A stretch of 64,000 bases of DNA from an uncultured Hungatella sp. (GTDB lineage: Bacteria > Bacillota > Clostridia > Lachnospirales > Lachnospiraceae), in NCBI GenBank assembly GCA_910588505.1, contig CAJUPQ010000006.1:1-64000 (forward strand), given 5' to 3'. This document shows, one piece after another, positions 33,015 to 41,641 of this stretch. The notes beneath the pieces were generated by a model that saw nothing but the letters and a program-made list of their open reading frames with translations, was not told the DNA's origin and ran no database searches. The translations under genes were made by a program, and so were the position numbers. Position 1 is the stretch's first letter, and each line of letters begins with the position of its first letter.

Positions 33015-34106
33015 ATGGAACTTAAAAGGAAATTAAAAGTCGGCGTTTTGGGGGCCACAGGTATGGTGGGGCAGAGGTTCATCGCCCTTTTGGAGAACCA
33101 TCCCTGGTATGAGGTTGTGGCGGTTGCGGCAAGCCCCAGATCCGCGGGGAAGACTTATGCCCAGGCTGTGGGGGACCGGTGGAAGATGGACAGCCCTATG
33201 CCGGAGGCTGTGAAAGACCTGGCGGTCATGAATGTAAATGAGGTTGAGAAGGTGGCTTCTGCCGTGGATTTTGTGTTCAGTGCCGTGGACATGACCAAGG
33301 AGGAGATCATGGCCATCGAGGAGGCCTACGCAAAGACCGAGACCCCGGTGGTGTCCAACAACAGCGCCCATCGGTGGACTCCGGATGTGCCCATGGTGGT
33401 GCCGGAGATTAACCCGGAGCATTTTGAGGTTATTGAGTTTCAGAGGAAGCGTCTGGGTACAAAAAATGGATTTATCGCCGTGAAGCCCAACTGCTCCATC
33501 CAAAGCTACGCCCCGGCTCTTACGGCGTGGCGGGAGTTTGAGCCTTACGAGGTGGTGGCCGCCACATACCAGGCCATCTCCGGGGCGGGAAAGACCTTTC
33601 AGGACTGGCCGGAGATGAAGGGCAATCTGATCCCCTACATAGGCGGCGAGGAGGAAAAAAGCGAGCAGGAGCCTTTGCGGCTGTGGGGGAAGATCGAGAA
33701 CGGCGTTATCGTCAAGGCAAAAGAGCCGCTCATCACCTGCCAGTGCCTTCGGGTGCCGGTCTTAAACGGCCACACGGCGGCAGCTTTTGTCAAGTTCCGG
33801 AAAAAGCCTGCAAAGGAACAGCTGATCGAGAAACTGGAGCAGTATAAAGGGCTTCCCCAAAAGCTTGACCTTCCCAGCGCGCCGAAGCAGTTTATGCGCT
33901 ACATGGAGGAGGACAACAGGCCCCAGGTCAGCCTTGACGTGGACTTTGAGAGAGGCATGGGGATCTCCATCGGACGGCTGAGGGAGGATACGGTCTATGA
34001 TTATAAATTCGTAGGACTTTCCCACAACACGGTCCGGGGAGCGGCGGGAGGCGCGGTTTTGTGCGCAGAACTTCTGACGGCCCAGGGGTATATTGAGGCG
34101 AAGTAG
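33015..34106 (+). CDS. asd: Aspartate-semialdehyde dehydrogenase (archaeal/fungal type)
   Basis: Reduces aspartyl phosphate to aspartate semialdehyde with NADPH, the branch point to lysine, diaminopimelate, threonine and methionine. The 363-aa protein has the nucleotide-binding GVLGATGMVGQRF, the active-site Cys in VKPNCSIQS (about residue 160), and a catalytic HTAAAF histidine motif (NGHTAAAFVKF). The sequence is closer to the archaeal/fungal subfamily than to B. subtilis Asd, judged by WKMDSPMPEAVKDL and NNSAHRW. It has its own promoter; no dapA is adjacent. Confidence 0.93.
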   Translation: MELKRKLKVGVLGATGMVGQRFIALLENHPWYEVVAVAASPRSAGKTYAQAVGDRWKMDSPMPEAVKDLAVMNVNEVEKVASAVDFVFSAVDMTKEEIMAIEEAYAKTETPVVSNNSAHRWTPDVPMVVPEINPEHFEVIEFQRKRLGTKNGFIAVKPNCSIQSYAPALTAWREFEPYEVVAATYQAISGAGKTFQDWPEMKGNLIPYIGGEEEKSEQEPLRLWGKIENGVIVKAKEPLITCQCLRVPVLNGHTAAAFVKFRKKPAKEQLIEKLEQYKGLPQKLDLPSAPKQFMRYMEEDNRPQVSLDVDFERGMGISIGRLREDTVYDYKFVGLSHNTVRGAAGGAVLCAELLTAQGYIEAK

Positions 34107-34107
34107 G

Positions 34108-34158
34108 ATTAGTGAGCAAGGGGCGGCGGGATAGTTAATGCCTGCCACCGCCGCCCTT
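34108..34158 (+). repeat. Dispersed intergenic repeat, short hairpin copy R5
   Basis: ATTAGTGAGCAAGGGGCGG begins at 34109, 3 bp after the asd stop. AAGGGGCGGCGG pairs with CCGCCGCCCTT (ending 34158) to make a strong stem. It is a short degenerate copy of the TTGAGTGAGCAAAG family and may serve as the 3' hairpin of asd. Confidence 0.6.
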
Positions 34159-34191
34159 TACTGGACTTTTATTACATCGATAAACTGAAAG

Positions 34192-34462
34192 CTATAAACT
34201 TGTGGCAATATCAATTCCAACACCATTAACAAGAAAATCCGTAAGAGTATCGGCAATTTTTTCAGCATTTTGAAAGTCTAACCACCCCTCTGAAGTACGA
34301 TACAAACCAAAGCCGTCCTTGCCAGTTCCCCAAAAGTAAACTAAATCCCCTGAGTCATTGCCAAATAGACATCCCTTCGCCCTCCACTTCAAATTCGGGG
34401 CCATAGCTATCTTCCGTACTGGGGAAATTTGTACCATACACGATTACAAAAAGCAATATGGG
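34192..34462 (-). pseudogene. Frameshifted remnant, SUKH/SMI1-like
   Basis: The 3' part is open on the minus strand and ends at 34192 with GNDSGDLVYFWGTGKDG, then LYRTSEGWLDFQNAEKI. Upstream the sensible reading is in another frame (VYGTNFPSTEDSYGPEFEVE.., then GEGMSI). Removing one T from ATTTGG near 34358 joins them as ...GEGMSI-GNDSGDLVYFW. No start codon or ribosome site precedes it. The layout (short Gly/Asp turn before a YFW strand) resembles the C-terminal half of SUKH/SMI1-KNR4 immunity proteins. That family call is tentative; the decay is clear. Confidence 0.5.
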
Positions 34463-34484
34463 TTATCCGGGCAAGAAAATTATC

Positions 34485-34513
34485 TTGTCTACACCCTCCA
34501 ACTGTAGTAAAAT
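34485..34513 (+). promoter_or_regulatory. galM promoter
   Basis: TTGTCT (34485-34490), 17 bp, TAAAAT (34508-34513), giving a leader of about 40 nt to the ATG at 34560. Confidence 0.65.
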
Positions 34514-34559
34514 AGTAGAAATGGCTGTGCCAGAGAAAATCATACAGGAGGCAGGAACA

Positions 34560-35621
34560 ATGGGATACACAAAGACGGATTTTGGGACCATGAAGGACGG
34601 CAGGGCGGTATACCGCTACACATTGACAAACGGAAACGGGGTATCGGCCTCTTTCACGGATTTCGGGGCAATCTGGCTTACCATGGTAGTGCCGGATAAG
34701 GACGGGAATATGGCTGACGTGGTGCTTGGCTATGATACGGTGGAGACCATCCAGGGGGGGACCGGACACCTTGGGGAGATGGTGGGGCGCTACGCCAACC
34801 GCATCGGCGGCGCGAGCTTCACTCTCAACGGCAAGACCTATGAGCTGGACAAGAACTCCTCAGGCAGGAACAATCTTCACAGCGGCTTAAACTTTTACAG
34901 GGACCGGCTGTGGGAAGCCCAGGTGGCGGAGACGGAGCTTGGAACCTGCGTTAGTTTCAGTCTGGAAAGCCCGGACGGAGACCAGGGATATCCGGGCAAC
35001 GCCCGTGTGACGGTCAGCTACACCCTGACAGAGGATAACAGCCTAAAGCTGGATTACCATATGGTGTGCGACGCGGACACCATCGCCAATTTTACCAACC
35101 ACGCCTACTTTAACCTGGCAGGCCACGATTCCGGCTGCGCCATGGACCAGAAGGTGTGGATGGACGCGGACTACTTCACCATCACCGACGCGGAGTCTAT
35201 TCCCACAGGGAAGCTGGTTTCCGTAAAAGGGACTCCCATGGACTTTACACAGATGAAGCCCCTGGGCCGGGACATTGAGGCGGACTATGAGCCTCTTAAA
35301 TTCGGCAACGGGTATGACCATAACTGGTGCTTAAACCATATCCCCGGGGAGCTGGCCCTTTGCATAAAGGCAGTGGACGAGAAAAGCGGCCGCGCCATGG
35401 AAGTGTATACGGACCTTCCCGGAGTACAGATGTACACAGCCAACAGCCTGCGGCCTGTGTGCGCTGCCAAGGACGGGGTGTACTACGAGAAGCGCCACGG
35501 GTACTGTTTTGAGACCCAGAACTATCCGGACGCGGTCAATAAGGAGAACTTCCCGTCACCGGTGGTAAAGGCCGGGGAGGAGTATAAGACCACCACCATC
35601 TACAAGTTTCTCACTCAGTAG
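34560..35621 (+). CDS. galM: Aldose 1-epimerase (galactose mutarotase)
   Basis: Interconverts alpha and beta anomers of aldoses, feeding the Leloir pathway. The 353-aa protein has the family blocks GEMVGRYANRIGGASFTLNG, NNLHSGLNFYRDRLW, the catalytic His in TNHAYFNLAGH and the catalytic Glu in CFETQNYPDAVN. The start is placed at 34560, where AGGAGG is well spaced; an in-frame ATG at 34458 lies upstream of the promoter. No other galactose gene is adjacent. The topB gene follows after 37 bp, so the two may be co-transcribed. Confidence 0.93.
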   Translation: MGYTKTDFGTMKDGRAVYRYTLTNGNGVSASFTDFGAIWLTMVVPDKDGNMADVVLGYDTVETIQGGTGHLGEMVGRYANRIGGASFTLNGKTYELDKNSSGRNNLHSGLNFYRDRLWEAQVAETELGTCVSFSLESPDGDQGYPGNARVTVSYTLTEDNSLKLDYHMVCDADTIANFTNHAYFNLAGHDSGCAMDQKVWMDADYFTITDAESIPTGKLVSVKGTPMDFTQMKPLGRDIEADYEPLKFGNGYDHNWCLNHIPGELALCIKAVDEKSGRAMEVYTDLPGVQMYTANSLRPVCAAKDGVYYEKRHGYCFETQNYPDAVNKENFPSPVVKAGEEYKTTTIYKFLTQ

Positions 35622-35658
35622 AAACCAAGGATCAGCAAGAATCAAAGCGGGGTAAGAC

Positions 35659-37704
35659 ATGACGAAATCTTTATATATAGCAGAAAAACCCAGCGTTGCC
35701 CAGGAGTTTGCCAACGCGCTGAAAAAGAAATGGCGGCGGGGCGACGGGTTTATGGAGGCTGAGGACGCCATTGTCACCTGGTGCGTAGGTCATTTGGTGA
35801 CAATGAGCTATCCCGAGGCCTATGATCCCGGATTAAAGCGCTGGAGACTGGAGACTTTGCCGTTTTTACCCAGGGAATTTAAGTATCAGGTCATAGAAAG
35901 CGTCAGCAAACAGTTTGAGATCGTCAAGGGATTGTTAAACCGGCAGGATGTGGACATTATCTACATCTGCACCGACTCCGGGCGGGAGGGGGAATACATC
36001 TACCGCCTAGTGGACCAGATGGCAGGAGTCCACGGAAAGACGCGCAAGCGGGTCTGGATCGACTCTCAGACCGAGGAGGAGATCCTGCGGGGCATTCAAA
36101 ACGCCAAAGACTGGAGCGCCTACGACAATCTGTCCGCATCCGCCTATCTGCGGGCCAAGGAGGACTACCTGATGGGCATCAATTTCTCCAGGCTTTTGAC
36201 GTTAAAATACGGCAACTCCATCTCCAACTACTTAAAGACAGACCGGACGGTACTGTCCGTAGGCCGGGTCATGACCTGCGTGCTGGGAATGACCGTGCGC
36301 AGGGAGCGGGAGATCCGCAGCTTTGTAAAGACGCCCTTTTACCGGGTTATGGGAACCTTCGGCCCGCCTGACCAGGCCCTGACCTTTGAGGGAGAGTGGC
36401 GCAGTGTGGAAGGATCCCGGTATTTTGGCACGCCCTTTTTGTACAAAGAAAACGGGTTTAAGGAGAAAAAGTACGCCGAAGAGCTGATCGCCCTTCTCTC
36501 TAAAGAGCCTCCTCTGACCGCGGTTGTGGCAAAGATCGAGAAGAAAAAAGAGACAAAGAATCCGCCTCTTCTCTACAACCTGGCAGAGCTGCAGAACGAC
36601 TGTTCCAAGATGTTTAAGATCAACCCGGACGAAACGCTAAAGATCGTCCAGGAGCTTTATGAGAAGAAGCTGGTGACCTACCCAAGGACCGACGCCAGGG
36701 TGCTCTCCACGGCAGTGGCAAAAGAGATTCACAAAAATATCGGCGGCCTCCGACAGTTTAACCCTCTTTCCCTGTTCGCCACAGAGGTTCTGGAGTCGGG
36801 AAGCTTTAAGACCATCGCAAAGACCAGGTATGTCAATGACAAACAGATCACGGACCATTATGCCATCATCCCCACAGGCCAGGGGCTTTCGGCCCTGAAC
36901 CGAATCCCGCCCTTGTCATTAAAGGTGTATGAGGTCATCGCCAGGCGGTTTTTGAGCATTTTTTATCCGCCTGCTGTTTACCAGAAGTACAGCCTGGACC
37001 TTGGGCGGATGCAGGAACATTTTTTCGCCAGCTTTCGGATCCTGATAGAAAAAGGGTATCTGAAGGTGGCGGACGTGTCCCAGGGGAAAAAAGCCGACTC
37101 TTTGGACGACGGCAAAAAAGGCGGGACTAAGGAGGGGGACGCCGGAGAAACCTTCCAGAAAAATGTGGACAATCCGGAGTTTATCAACATGCTTGCCAGC
37201 CTGAAAAAGGGCATGGTTCTGGATATCCACGGATTTGTCATCAAGGAGGGGGAGACCTCGCCGCCTAAGCGCTACACGTCCGGCTCCATGATCCTGGCTA
37301 TGGAAAACGCGGGCCAGCTGATCGAAGACGAGGAGCTGAGGGCTCAGATCAAGGGAAGCGGAATCGGAACCAGCGCCACCAGGGCGGAGATCCTGAAAAA
37401 ACTGGTAAACATCAAGTACCTGGCCTTAAACGGCAAGACCCAGGTTATTACCCCCACTTTGTTGGGGGAGATGATCTTTGACGTGGTTAACGCCTCCATC
37501 CGCCAGCTGTTAAATCCGGATCTGACGGCCAGCTGGGAGAAGGGGCTGACTTACGTGGCGGAGGGAACCATTACCAGCGACGAGTACATGGAAAAATTAG
37601 AGCGGTTTGTGGCAGGCCGCACCCATACCGTACTGCGCCTGAACAATCAGTATCAGCTGCGGGAATATTTTGACGCCGTGGCCCAATATTATAATAAGAA
37701 GTAG
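35659..37704 (+). CDS. topB: DNA topoisomerase III
   Basis: Type IA topoisomerase that decatenates DNA and works with RecQ-type helicases. The 681-aa protein has the TOPRIM start SLYIAEKPSVAQEFANAL, the acidic DSGREGEYIYRL motif (the usual DREGE form), and the active-site Tyr in VTYPRTDARVL near residue 340. The C-terminus lacks zinc-finger cysteines, so it is the short form. GGGGTAAG precedes the ATG. It lies between galM and a beta-helix protein on the same strand. Because several TopB paralogues of plasmid origin exist, I cannot tell whether it is the primary one, but nothing mobile flanks it. Confidence 0.92.
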   Translation: MTKSLYIAEKPSVAQEFANALKKKWRRGDGFMEAEDAIVTWCVGHLVTMSYPEAYDPGLKRWRLETLPFLPREFKYQVIESVSKQFEIVKGLLNRQDVDIIYICTDSGREGEYIYRLVDQMAGVHGKTRKRVWIDSQTEEEILRGIQNAKDWSAYDNLSASAYLRAKEDYLMGINFSRLLTLKYGNSISNYLKTDRTVLSVGRVMTCVLGMTVRREREIRSFVKTPFYRVMGTFGPPDQALTFEGEWRSVEGSRYFGTPFLYKENGFKEKKYAEELIALLSKEPPLTAVVAKIEKKKETKNPPLLYNLAELQNDCSKMFKINPDETLKIVQELYEKKLVTYPRTDARVLSTAVAKEIHKNIGGLRQFNPLSLFATEVLESGSFKTIAKTRYVNDKQITDHYAIIPTGQGLSALNRIPPLSLKVYEVIARRFLSIFYPPAVYQKYSLDLGRMQEHFFASFRILIEKGYLKVADVSQGKKADSLDDGKKGGTKEGDAGETFQKNVDNPEFINMLASLKKGMVLDIHGFVIKEGETSPPKRYTSGSMILAMENAGQLIEDEELRAQIKGSGIGTSATRAEILKKLVNIKYLALNGKTQVITPTLLGEMIFDVVNASIRQLLNPDLTASWEKGLTYVAEGTITSDEYMEKLERFVAGRTHTVLRLNNQYQLREYFDAVAQYYNKK

Positions 37705-37729
37705 ATCAGCAATCGGGAGGAATCGCGAG

Positions 37730-38407
37730 ATGAAAAAAGAAGAGATGACCATCAAAGAACTGTATGATACCACGAAAACCATGGCAGAGCCCTATCTGGC
37801 ATCGTACACATACCCATGGGAAGTATTTCCCCACATCGGGGAGATCGTGAGGAAGCTGGGCATGGGCCTACCAAAAGAGGAGTATGACTGTATCGGGGAA
37901 GACATCTGGATCCACAAGTCTGTCACCGTGCCGCCTACAGCCACCATCAAAGGGCCTGCCATTTTTGGCAGAAATACGGAGATCCGCCCAGGGGCCTTTG
38001 TCCGGGGCAATGTGCTGGTAGGGGAGGGCTGCGTGGTGGGAAACTCCACAGAGCTGAAAAACGTGATCCTCTTCGACTCGGTCCAGGTGCCTCACTACAA
38101 CTATGTAGGCGATTCTATCCTTGGCTACAAGTCTCACATGGGAGCCAGCTCCCTGACCTCCAATGTAAAATCCGACAAGACCCTGGTAAAGGTCCACGGC
38201 CAGGACGGAGACATTGAGACCGGCCTTAAAAAGTTCGGCGCCGCCATCGGCGATTTTGTGGAGATAGGCTGCGGCTCCGTCTTAAATCCCGGAACTATCG
38301 TGGGCCCCCACACCAATATCTACCCTCTGTCAAGCGTAAGAGGGTGCGTTGACAAATATTCCATCTACAAGAGGGATGGAGTCGTGGTGGAGAAAGAGGA
38401 GCGATAA
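37730..38407 (+). CDS. Left-handed beta-helix acyl/nucleotidyl-transferase-like protein
   Basis: A 225-aa protein dominated by hexapeptide repeats ([LIV]-G-x-x-x-x), for example PTATIKGPAIFGRNTEIRPG, GNVLVGEGCVVGNS and IGCGSVLNPGTIVGP. This matches the acyltransferase domain of GlmU and related UDP-GlcNAc/UDP-sugar acyltransferases, but the nucleotidyltransferase domain is absent. N-acetylation of a sugar is possible but the substrate is unknown. GGGAGGA precedes the ATG at 37730. It is 25 bp downstream of topB. Confidence 0.85.
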   Translation: MKKEEMTIKELYDTTKTMAEPYLASYTYPWEVFPHIGEIVRKLGMGLPKEEYDCIGEDIWIHKSVTVPPTATIKGPAIFGRNTEIRPGAFVRGNVLVGEGCVVGNSTELKNVILFDSVQVPHYNYVGDSILGYKSHMGASSLTSNVKSDKTLVKVHGQDGDIETGLKKFGAAIGDFVEIGCGSVLNPGTIVGPHTNIYPLSSVRGCVDKYSIYKRDGVVVEKEER

Positions 38408-38508
38408 ACGTTATTCAGACAAACGAATCCTGCTTTTGTCCCGGAAAAGCCATAGTCATGGGACTTACTTACCTAACGATAAAACGGAACTTTAAATTCA
38501 TTCTATTG

Positions 38509-38748
38509 TTGTATAATTGAGTGAGCAAAGGCGGGGATTATCGCAATGCCAGTCAGAGGAGAGATATCCCGTCCGGGTTCAGAAATGCCAAACATTCCGA
38601 TGAGCCCAAAGCAGAAATCAGTCGGGTATCAGCCCTCCTGCTTTCCTGGTCTCATCTCCATGGCATTTATTCACCCGCCCGGCACCATGCCTCCCTTCCC
38701 TCCCTGGCCCACGACTAAATCCGCCCTTTGCTCACTCAACTAAACAGC
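38509..38748 (+). repeat. Dispersed intergenic repeat, full copy R6 with both ends
   Basis: The left end is TTGTATAATTGAGTGAGC (38509-38526) and the right end CTTTGCTCACTCAA at 38726-38739, an inverted copy. The interior contains GAATGCC-like AATGCCAGTCAGAG, the hairpin GGGTTCAGAAATGCC / CATTCCGATGAGCCC, and CAGTCGGGTATCAGCCC, shared with R1 and R3. The right-hand GGGAGGGAAGG-type segment matches the left part of R1 in inverted form. It lies between the convergent beta-helix gene and upp. Frames inside it are not coding. Nothing else is seen in the 38408-38810 gap. Confidence 0.8.
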
Positions 38749-38810
38749 AATTATTCTGTCATCTGTCCAAAAAATCGTTCTTAACCCCCTAAAACCACAC
38801 AGATTCCTTA

Positions 38811-39440
38811 TCATTTCGTCCCGAAGATCCGGTCCCCCGCATCCCCAAGGCCAGGGCAGATGTAGGCGTCCTCATTGAGGCATCGGTCCAGATGGCCTAC
38901 ATAGATGTGGATGTCCGGGTGGGCTTCATGTAGGCGCTTCAATCCCTCCGGGGCGGCGATGATGGACATAAACTTGATATGCTTTCCGCCGTGCTGCTTG
39001 ATAAAGTCCACGGCAGCCGCGCCGGAGCCGCCGGTGGCCAGCATGGGATCCGTGACCACAATGGTTCTCTGCTCAATGGGGCTTGGCAGCTTGCAGTAGT
39101 ACTCGTGGGGCTCGTGGGTCTTTTCGTCACGGTAGAGGCCGATATGGCCCACCTTGGCAGAGGGGACCAGGGCCAGGATGCCGTTTACCATGCCAAGGCC
39201 TGCCCGGAGGATGGGGACTACGGCCAGCTTCTTACCGGAGAGCATGGGAGTCATGCAGGTCTCGATGGGGGTCTCCACCTCCACGTCCTCCAGAGGAAGA
39301 TCACGCAAGGCCTCATAGCCCATGAGCATGGCGATCTCCTCGATAAGAGCCCGAAATTCATTGGTGCCGGTGTTCTTGTCCCGCAGCTTGGAGATCTTGT
39401 GCTGGATCAGAGGATGGTCGAAAACAGTTACATTTTTCAT
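38811..39440 (-). CDS. upp: Uracil phosphoribosyltransferase
   Basis: Salvages uracil to UMP using PRPP. The 209-aa protein has NVTVFDHPLIQHKISKLRDKNT at its start (split here by family signature), the flexible loop LRAGLGMVNG, and the PRPP-binding VTDPMLATGGSGAAAVDFIK. The C-terminal CPGLGDAGDRIFGTK is typical. AAGGA lies upstream of the ATG at 39440. It lies 47 bp downstream of the lipoprotein gene on the same strand and may be read from its promoter. Confidence 0.96.
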   Translation of the reverse strand: MKNVTVFDHPLIQHKISKLRDKNTGTNEFRALIEEIAMLMGYEALRDLPLEDVEVETPIETCMTPMLSGKKLAVVPILRAGLGMVNGILALVPSAKVGHIGLYRDEKTHEPHEYYCKLPSPIEQRTIVVTDPMLATGGSGAAAVDFIKQHGGKHIKFMSIIAAPEGLKRLHEAHPDIHIYVGHLDRCLNEDAYICPGLGDAGDRIFGTK

Positions 39441-39487
39441 AGGTAGCCGTCCTTTCTTGTCTTGTTCTTATCTATCCGTTTCACGGT

Positions 39488-40318
39488 TTATTTTCCATCC
39501 ATGTTAAAGGTGACAATGGCGTAATCTCCCAGAGCGTGAGGCACTGGGATAGAGAAGTACAGAACGCCTTCGTGGGTATAGCTGAAAGACTCCGGAAACG
39601 ACATTTCCTCCGATGTTCCAAGAGGGAAGTCGGCCTGCTCGAACATCTGGGTGTACTGCTCCACGGACATGGTGGCGCGGTGGGCTAAAAGAAGCCGGGT
39701 GGTCTCCTCTGTGGCCTGGTAAAATTCCACATCATCGCTCATCACATATCCGGCCATGGTGTAGGCGTCGGAGTAATCGTTAAAGCCAAGGCTTTTGGCC
39801 TGCTTCAAGTCTACGGTGTTGGTGTAAAATACATTGGTGGGGTAGGGGCCGCCCTGTACCTGGCAGGTGCCTTTGTACACAGCCGTAAGACGGCTTCGGT
39901 CCACAGCCACCACCTTGCAGGTGATATCAAGGGTCACCGGGTCCTCCGCTGCCATAGCGTCCACGATGGAGGTGGCGTTAGTCAGAAGCAGCTCATTGAC
40001 CTGTTCCTGGATCTTTTGGTCGCTTAAATTAGAAACAACCGGGTACTGGATGGAAATGGAGCCTTTCTCCGTGTCTTTGTAGGTCTCCACCTTGGCGGAT
40101 ACGTTGGCAGCGGCAGCGCCGGAGTTTTCCGGGGCTTTTTCAGTCTCAGGGGCCGTGGTGGGCGCTGCCGTGGCTGCCACTGTGGACGAGGCCATGGTCT
40201 CTCTGGCCGCTGAGGTGTGAATGCCCGAAAGATCCATCTCCTCATGCCTTCCGGTGCAGCCGCAGACAGTCATGGATGCAGTGAGAAGAACCATTGGTAA
40301 TATGTAATTGTGCTTCAT
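39488..40318 (-). CDS. Lipoprotein with DUF3298/DUF4163-like domain
   Basis: A 276-aa exported lipoprotein. The signal peptide ends with the lipobox TVCGC, lipidated Cys near residue 21. A Thr/Ala-rich linker (about 40-75) follows, then a globular domain that resembles the DUF4163/DUF3298 pair found in RsiV-like and PdaC-like Gram-positive proteins: SISIQYPVVSNLSDQKIQEQVNELL, SRLTAVYKGTCQVQGGPYPTN, and PESFSYTHEGVLYFSIPVPHALGDYA. It may bind a cell-wall or lysozyme-type ligand (inference from those families). AAAGGAG is before the ATG. Confidence 0.85.
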   Translation of the reverse strand: MKHNYILPMVLLTASMTVCGCTGRHEEMDLSGIHTSAARETMASSTVAATAAPTTAPETEKAPENSGAAAANVSAKVETYKDTEKGSISIQYPVVSNLSDQKIQEQVNELLLTNATSIVDAMAAEDPVTLDITCKVVAVDRSRLTAVYKGTCQVQGGPYPTNVFYTNTVDLKQAKSLGFNDYSDAYTMAGYVMSDDVEFYQATEETTRLLLAHRATMSVEQYTQMFEQADFPLGTSEEMSFPESFSYTHEGVLYFSIPVPHALGDYAIVTFNMDGK

Positions 40319-40345
40319 GTGAATGCTCCTTTGTAAGTTTTCCTT

Positions 40346-40373
40346 ATTGTACCACAGGAGTGGGGAGTTTGAA
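40346..40373 (-). promoter_or_regulatory. Promoter of the lipoprotein gene
   Basis: On the minus strand TTCAAA (40373-40368), 16 bp, TACAAT (40351-40346), 28 bp before the ATG. Confidence 0.5.
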
Positions 40374-40397
40374 AAGAGGGGGATTCAAAGAATAATC

Positions 40398-40426
40398 TTG
40401 CCAGAAACAGACAGCTGTTATATACT
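40398..40426 (+). promoter_or_regulatory. Promoter of the MFS carrier gene
   Basis: TTGCCA (40398-40403), 17 bp, TATACT (40421-40426), 35 bp before the ATG; CGAAGGAG is the ribosome site. Confidence 0.7.
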
Positions 40427-40461
40427 AATGATCGGAATAAACACTCGAAGGAGCAAACATT

Positions 40462-41601
40462 ATGGAACACAGCAGAACGATACAGCGAAATACAGGACTG
40501 GCCACCTTTTTTGTCAGCGGGATCTGTGTGATCAGCGGCGGGGTAGTGGTGAGCCTTCTGCAGGAAAAGTACGGGTTTGCCTACGGTATGACAGGAACCC
40601 TTCTGTCTATGATGAGTATCGGCAACCTGATCGCCGGGTTTTTGGCGGGGATTCTGCCCGGGAAGATCGGTATGAAGCGGACTATGGTGATATTGACCAG
40701 CGGGTATGCCCTTGGATATGGGGTGATGACTCTGTCCGGGCGGCTGTGGGCTCTTTTGGCCGCGTTTTTTATCGTGGGCATTGCCAAGGGCAGTACGCTG
40801 AACTGCTGCACCATTCTGGTGGGAGACAACTCGAAAGACAGGACTAAGGGCATGAACATCATGCATGGATGTTACGCTTTTGGGGCATTGCTGTGTCCTT
40901 TTGTCATAGCCGGGGCATTAAAGGGCGGGGACTGGCTTGTGATGGCGGTTCTGGCCCTGTGCGGTCTTTCGGTGTGGGCGGCTTTTCTGGCCGTGCCGGT
41001 GAAAGAGGCGGGAAAGAAGGGAATAGAGGGGACGGACTGGGGATTTTTGCGAAGCCGGAAGTTTTGGCTTTTGACAGGCCTTTTGTTCTGCCAGAACGCG
41101 GCGGAGACCAGCGTTACCGGGTGGCTGGTGACGTATTTTAAAGGCAGCGGCCTTCTGTCCGGGGCACTGAGCGCTTACACAGTGACCGTCATGTGGAGCG
41201 CCACCTTAATAGCCCGGATGCTCATCGCCTTTGTGATTCCTCTGAAAAACGCCTACAAGGCCATGATGGCCATGGGGATCTTCTGCATTGTCTTTTACAT
41301 AGGGCTGATGATGGCTGACAACCAGATGACGGCCATTGTCCTTCTGTTCGCATTCGCCTTTGCCATGGCGGGGATGAACCCTACGGCGGTGGCAAGCGCC
41401 GGGAAGATGACCAGCGTTGCCAGCATGGGTATCATGCTGCCTGCCGCCAGCAGCGGGGCTATCCTCATGCCCTGGATCATCGGCGTCGTCGCGGAGCGGT
41501 TCGGCATCTGGGCTGGCATGGCCTCCAACATCATCCCCTGCGGAGGCATGTTTCTGTTCAGCGCCGCGGTGTGGCATTTGTCAGAGAAAGAGCAGGCTTA
41601 G
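40462..41601 (+). CDS. Major facilitator superfamily transporter
   Basis: A 379-aa integral membrane carrier with about 12 hydrophobic segments, beginning at TFFVSGICVISGGVVVSLL. The motif-A-like loop between segments 2 and 3 is GKIGMKRTM. It resembles small MFS permeases of the sugar or organic-anion kind; the substrate is unknown. It is divergent from the lipoprotein gene. A terminator overlaps the stop codon. Confidence 0.85.
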   Translation: MEHSRTIQRNTGLATFFVSGICVISGGVVVSLLQEKYGFAYGMTGTLLSMMSIGNLIAGFLAGILPGKIGMKRTMVILTSGYALGYGVMTLSGRLWALLAAFFIVGIAKGSTLNCCTILVGDNSKDRTKGMNIMHGCYAFGALLCPFVIAGALKGGDWLVMAVLALCGLSVWAAFLAVPVKEAGKKGIEGTDWGFLRSRKFWLLTGLLFCQNAAETSVTGWLVTYFKGSGLLSGALSAYTVTVMWSATLIARMLIAFVIPLKNAYKAMMAMGIFCIVFYIGLMMADNQMTAIVLLFAFAFAMAGMNPTAVASAGKMTSVASMGIMLPAASSGAILMPWIIGVVAERFGIWAGMASNIIPCGGMFLFSAAVWHLSEKEQA

Positions 41602-41611
41602 GCCTGCTTTT
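41591..41611 (+). terminator. Terminator overlapping the MFS stop codon
   Basis: AGCAGGC (41591-41597), loop TTAG, GCCTGCT and TTTT. The TAG stop (41599-41601) forms part of the loop. Confidence 0.85.
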
Positions 41612-41641
41612 CTGCTCTCAGCCTGTCATATATTCCTTCTT

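Noticed and set aside
38521..38743. Two overlapping 65-codon frames
   Set aside because: Both are inside repeat R6; no ribosome site and not conserved in R1 or R3.
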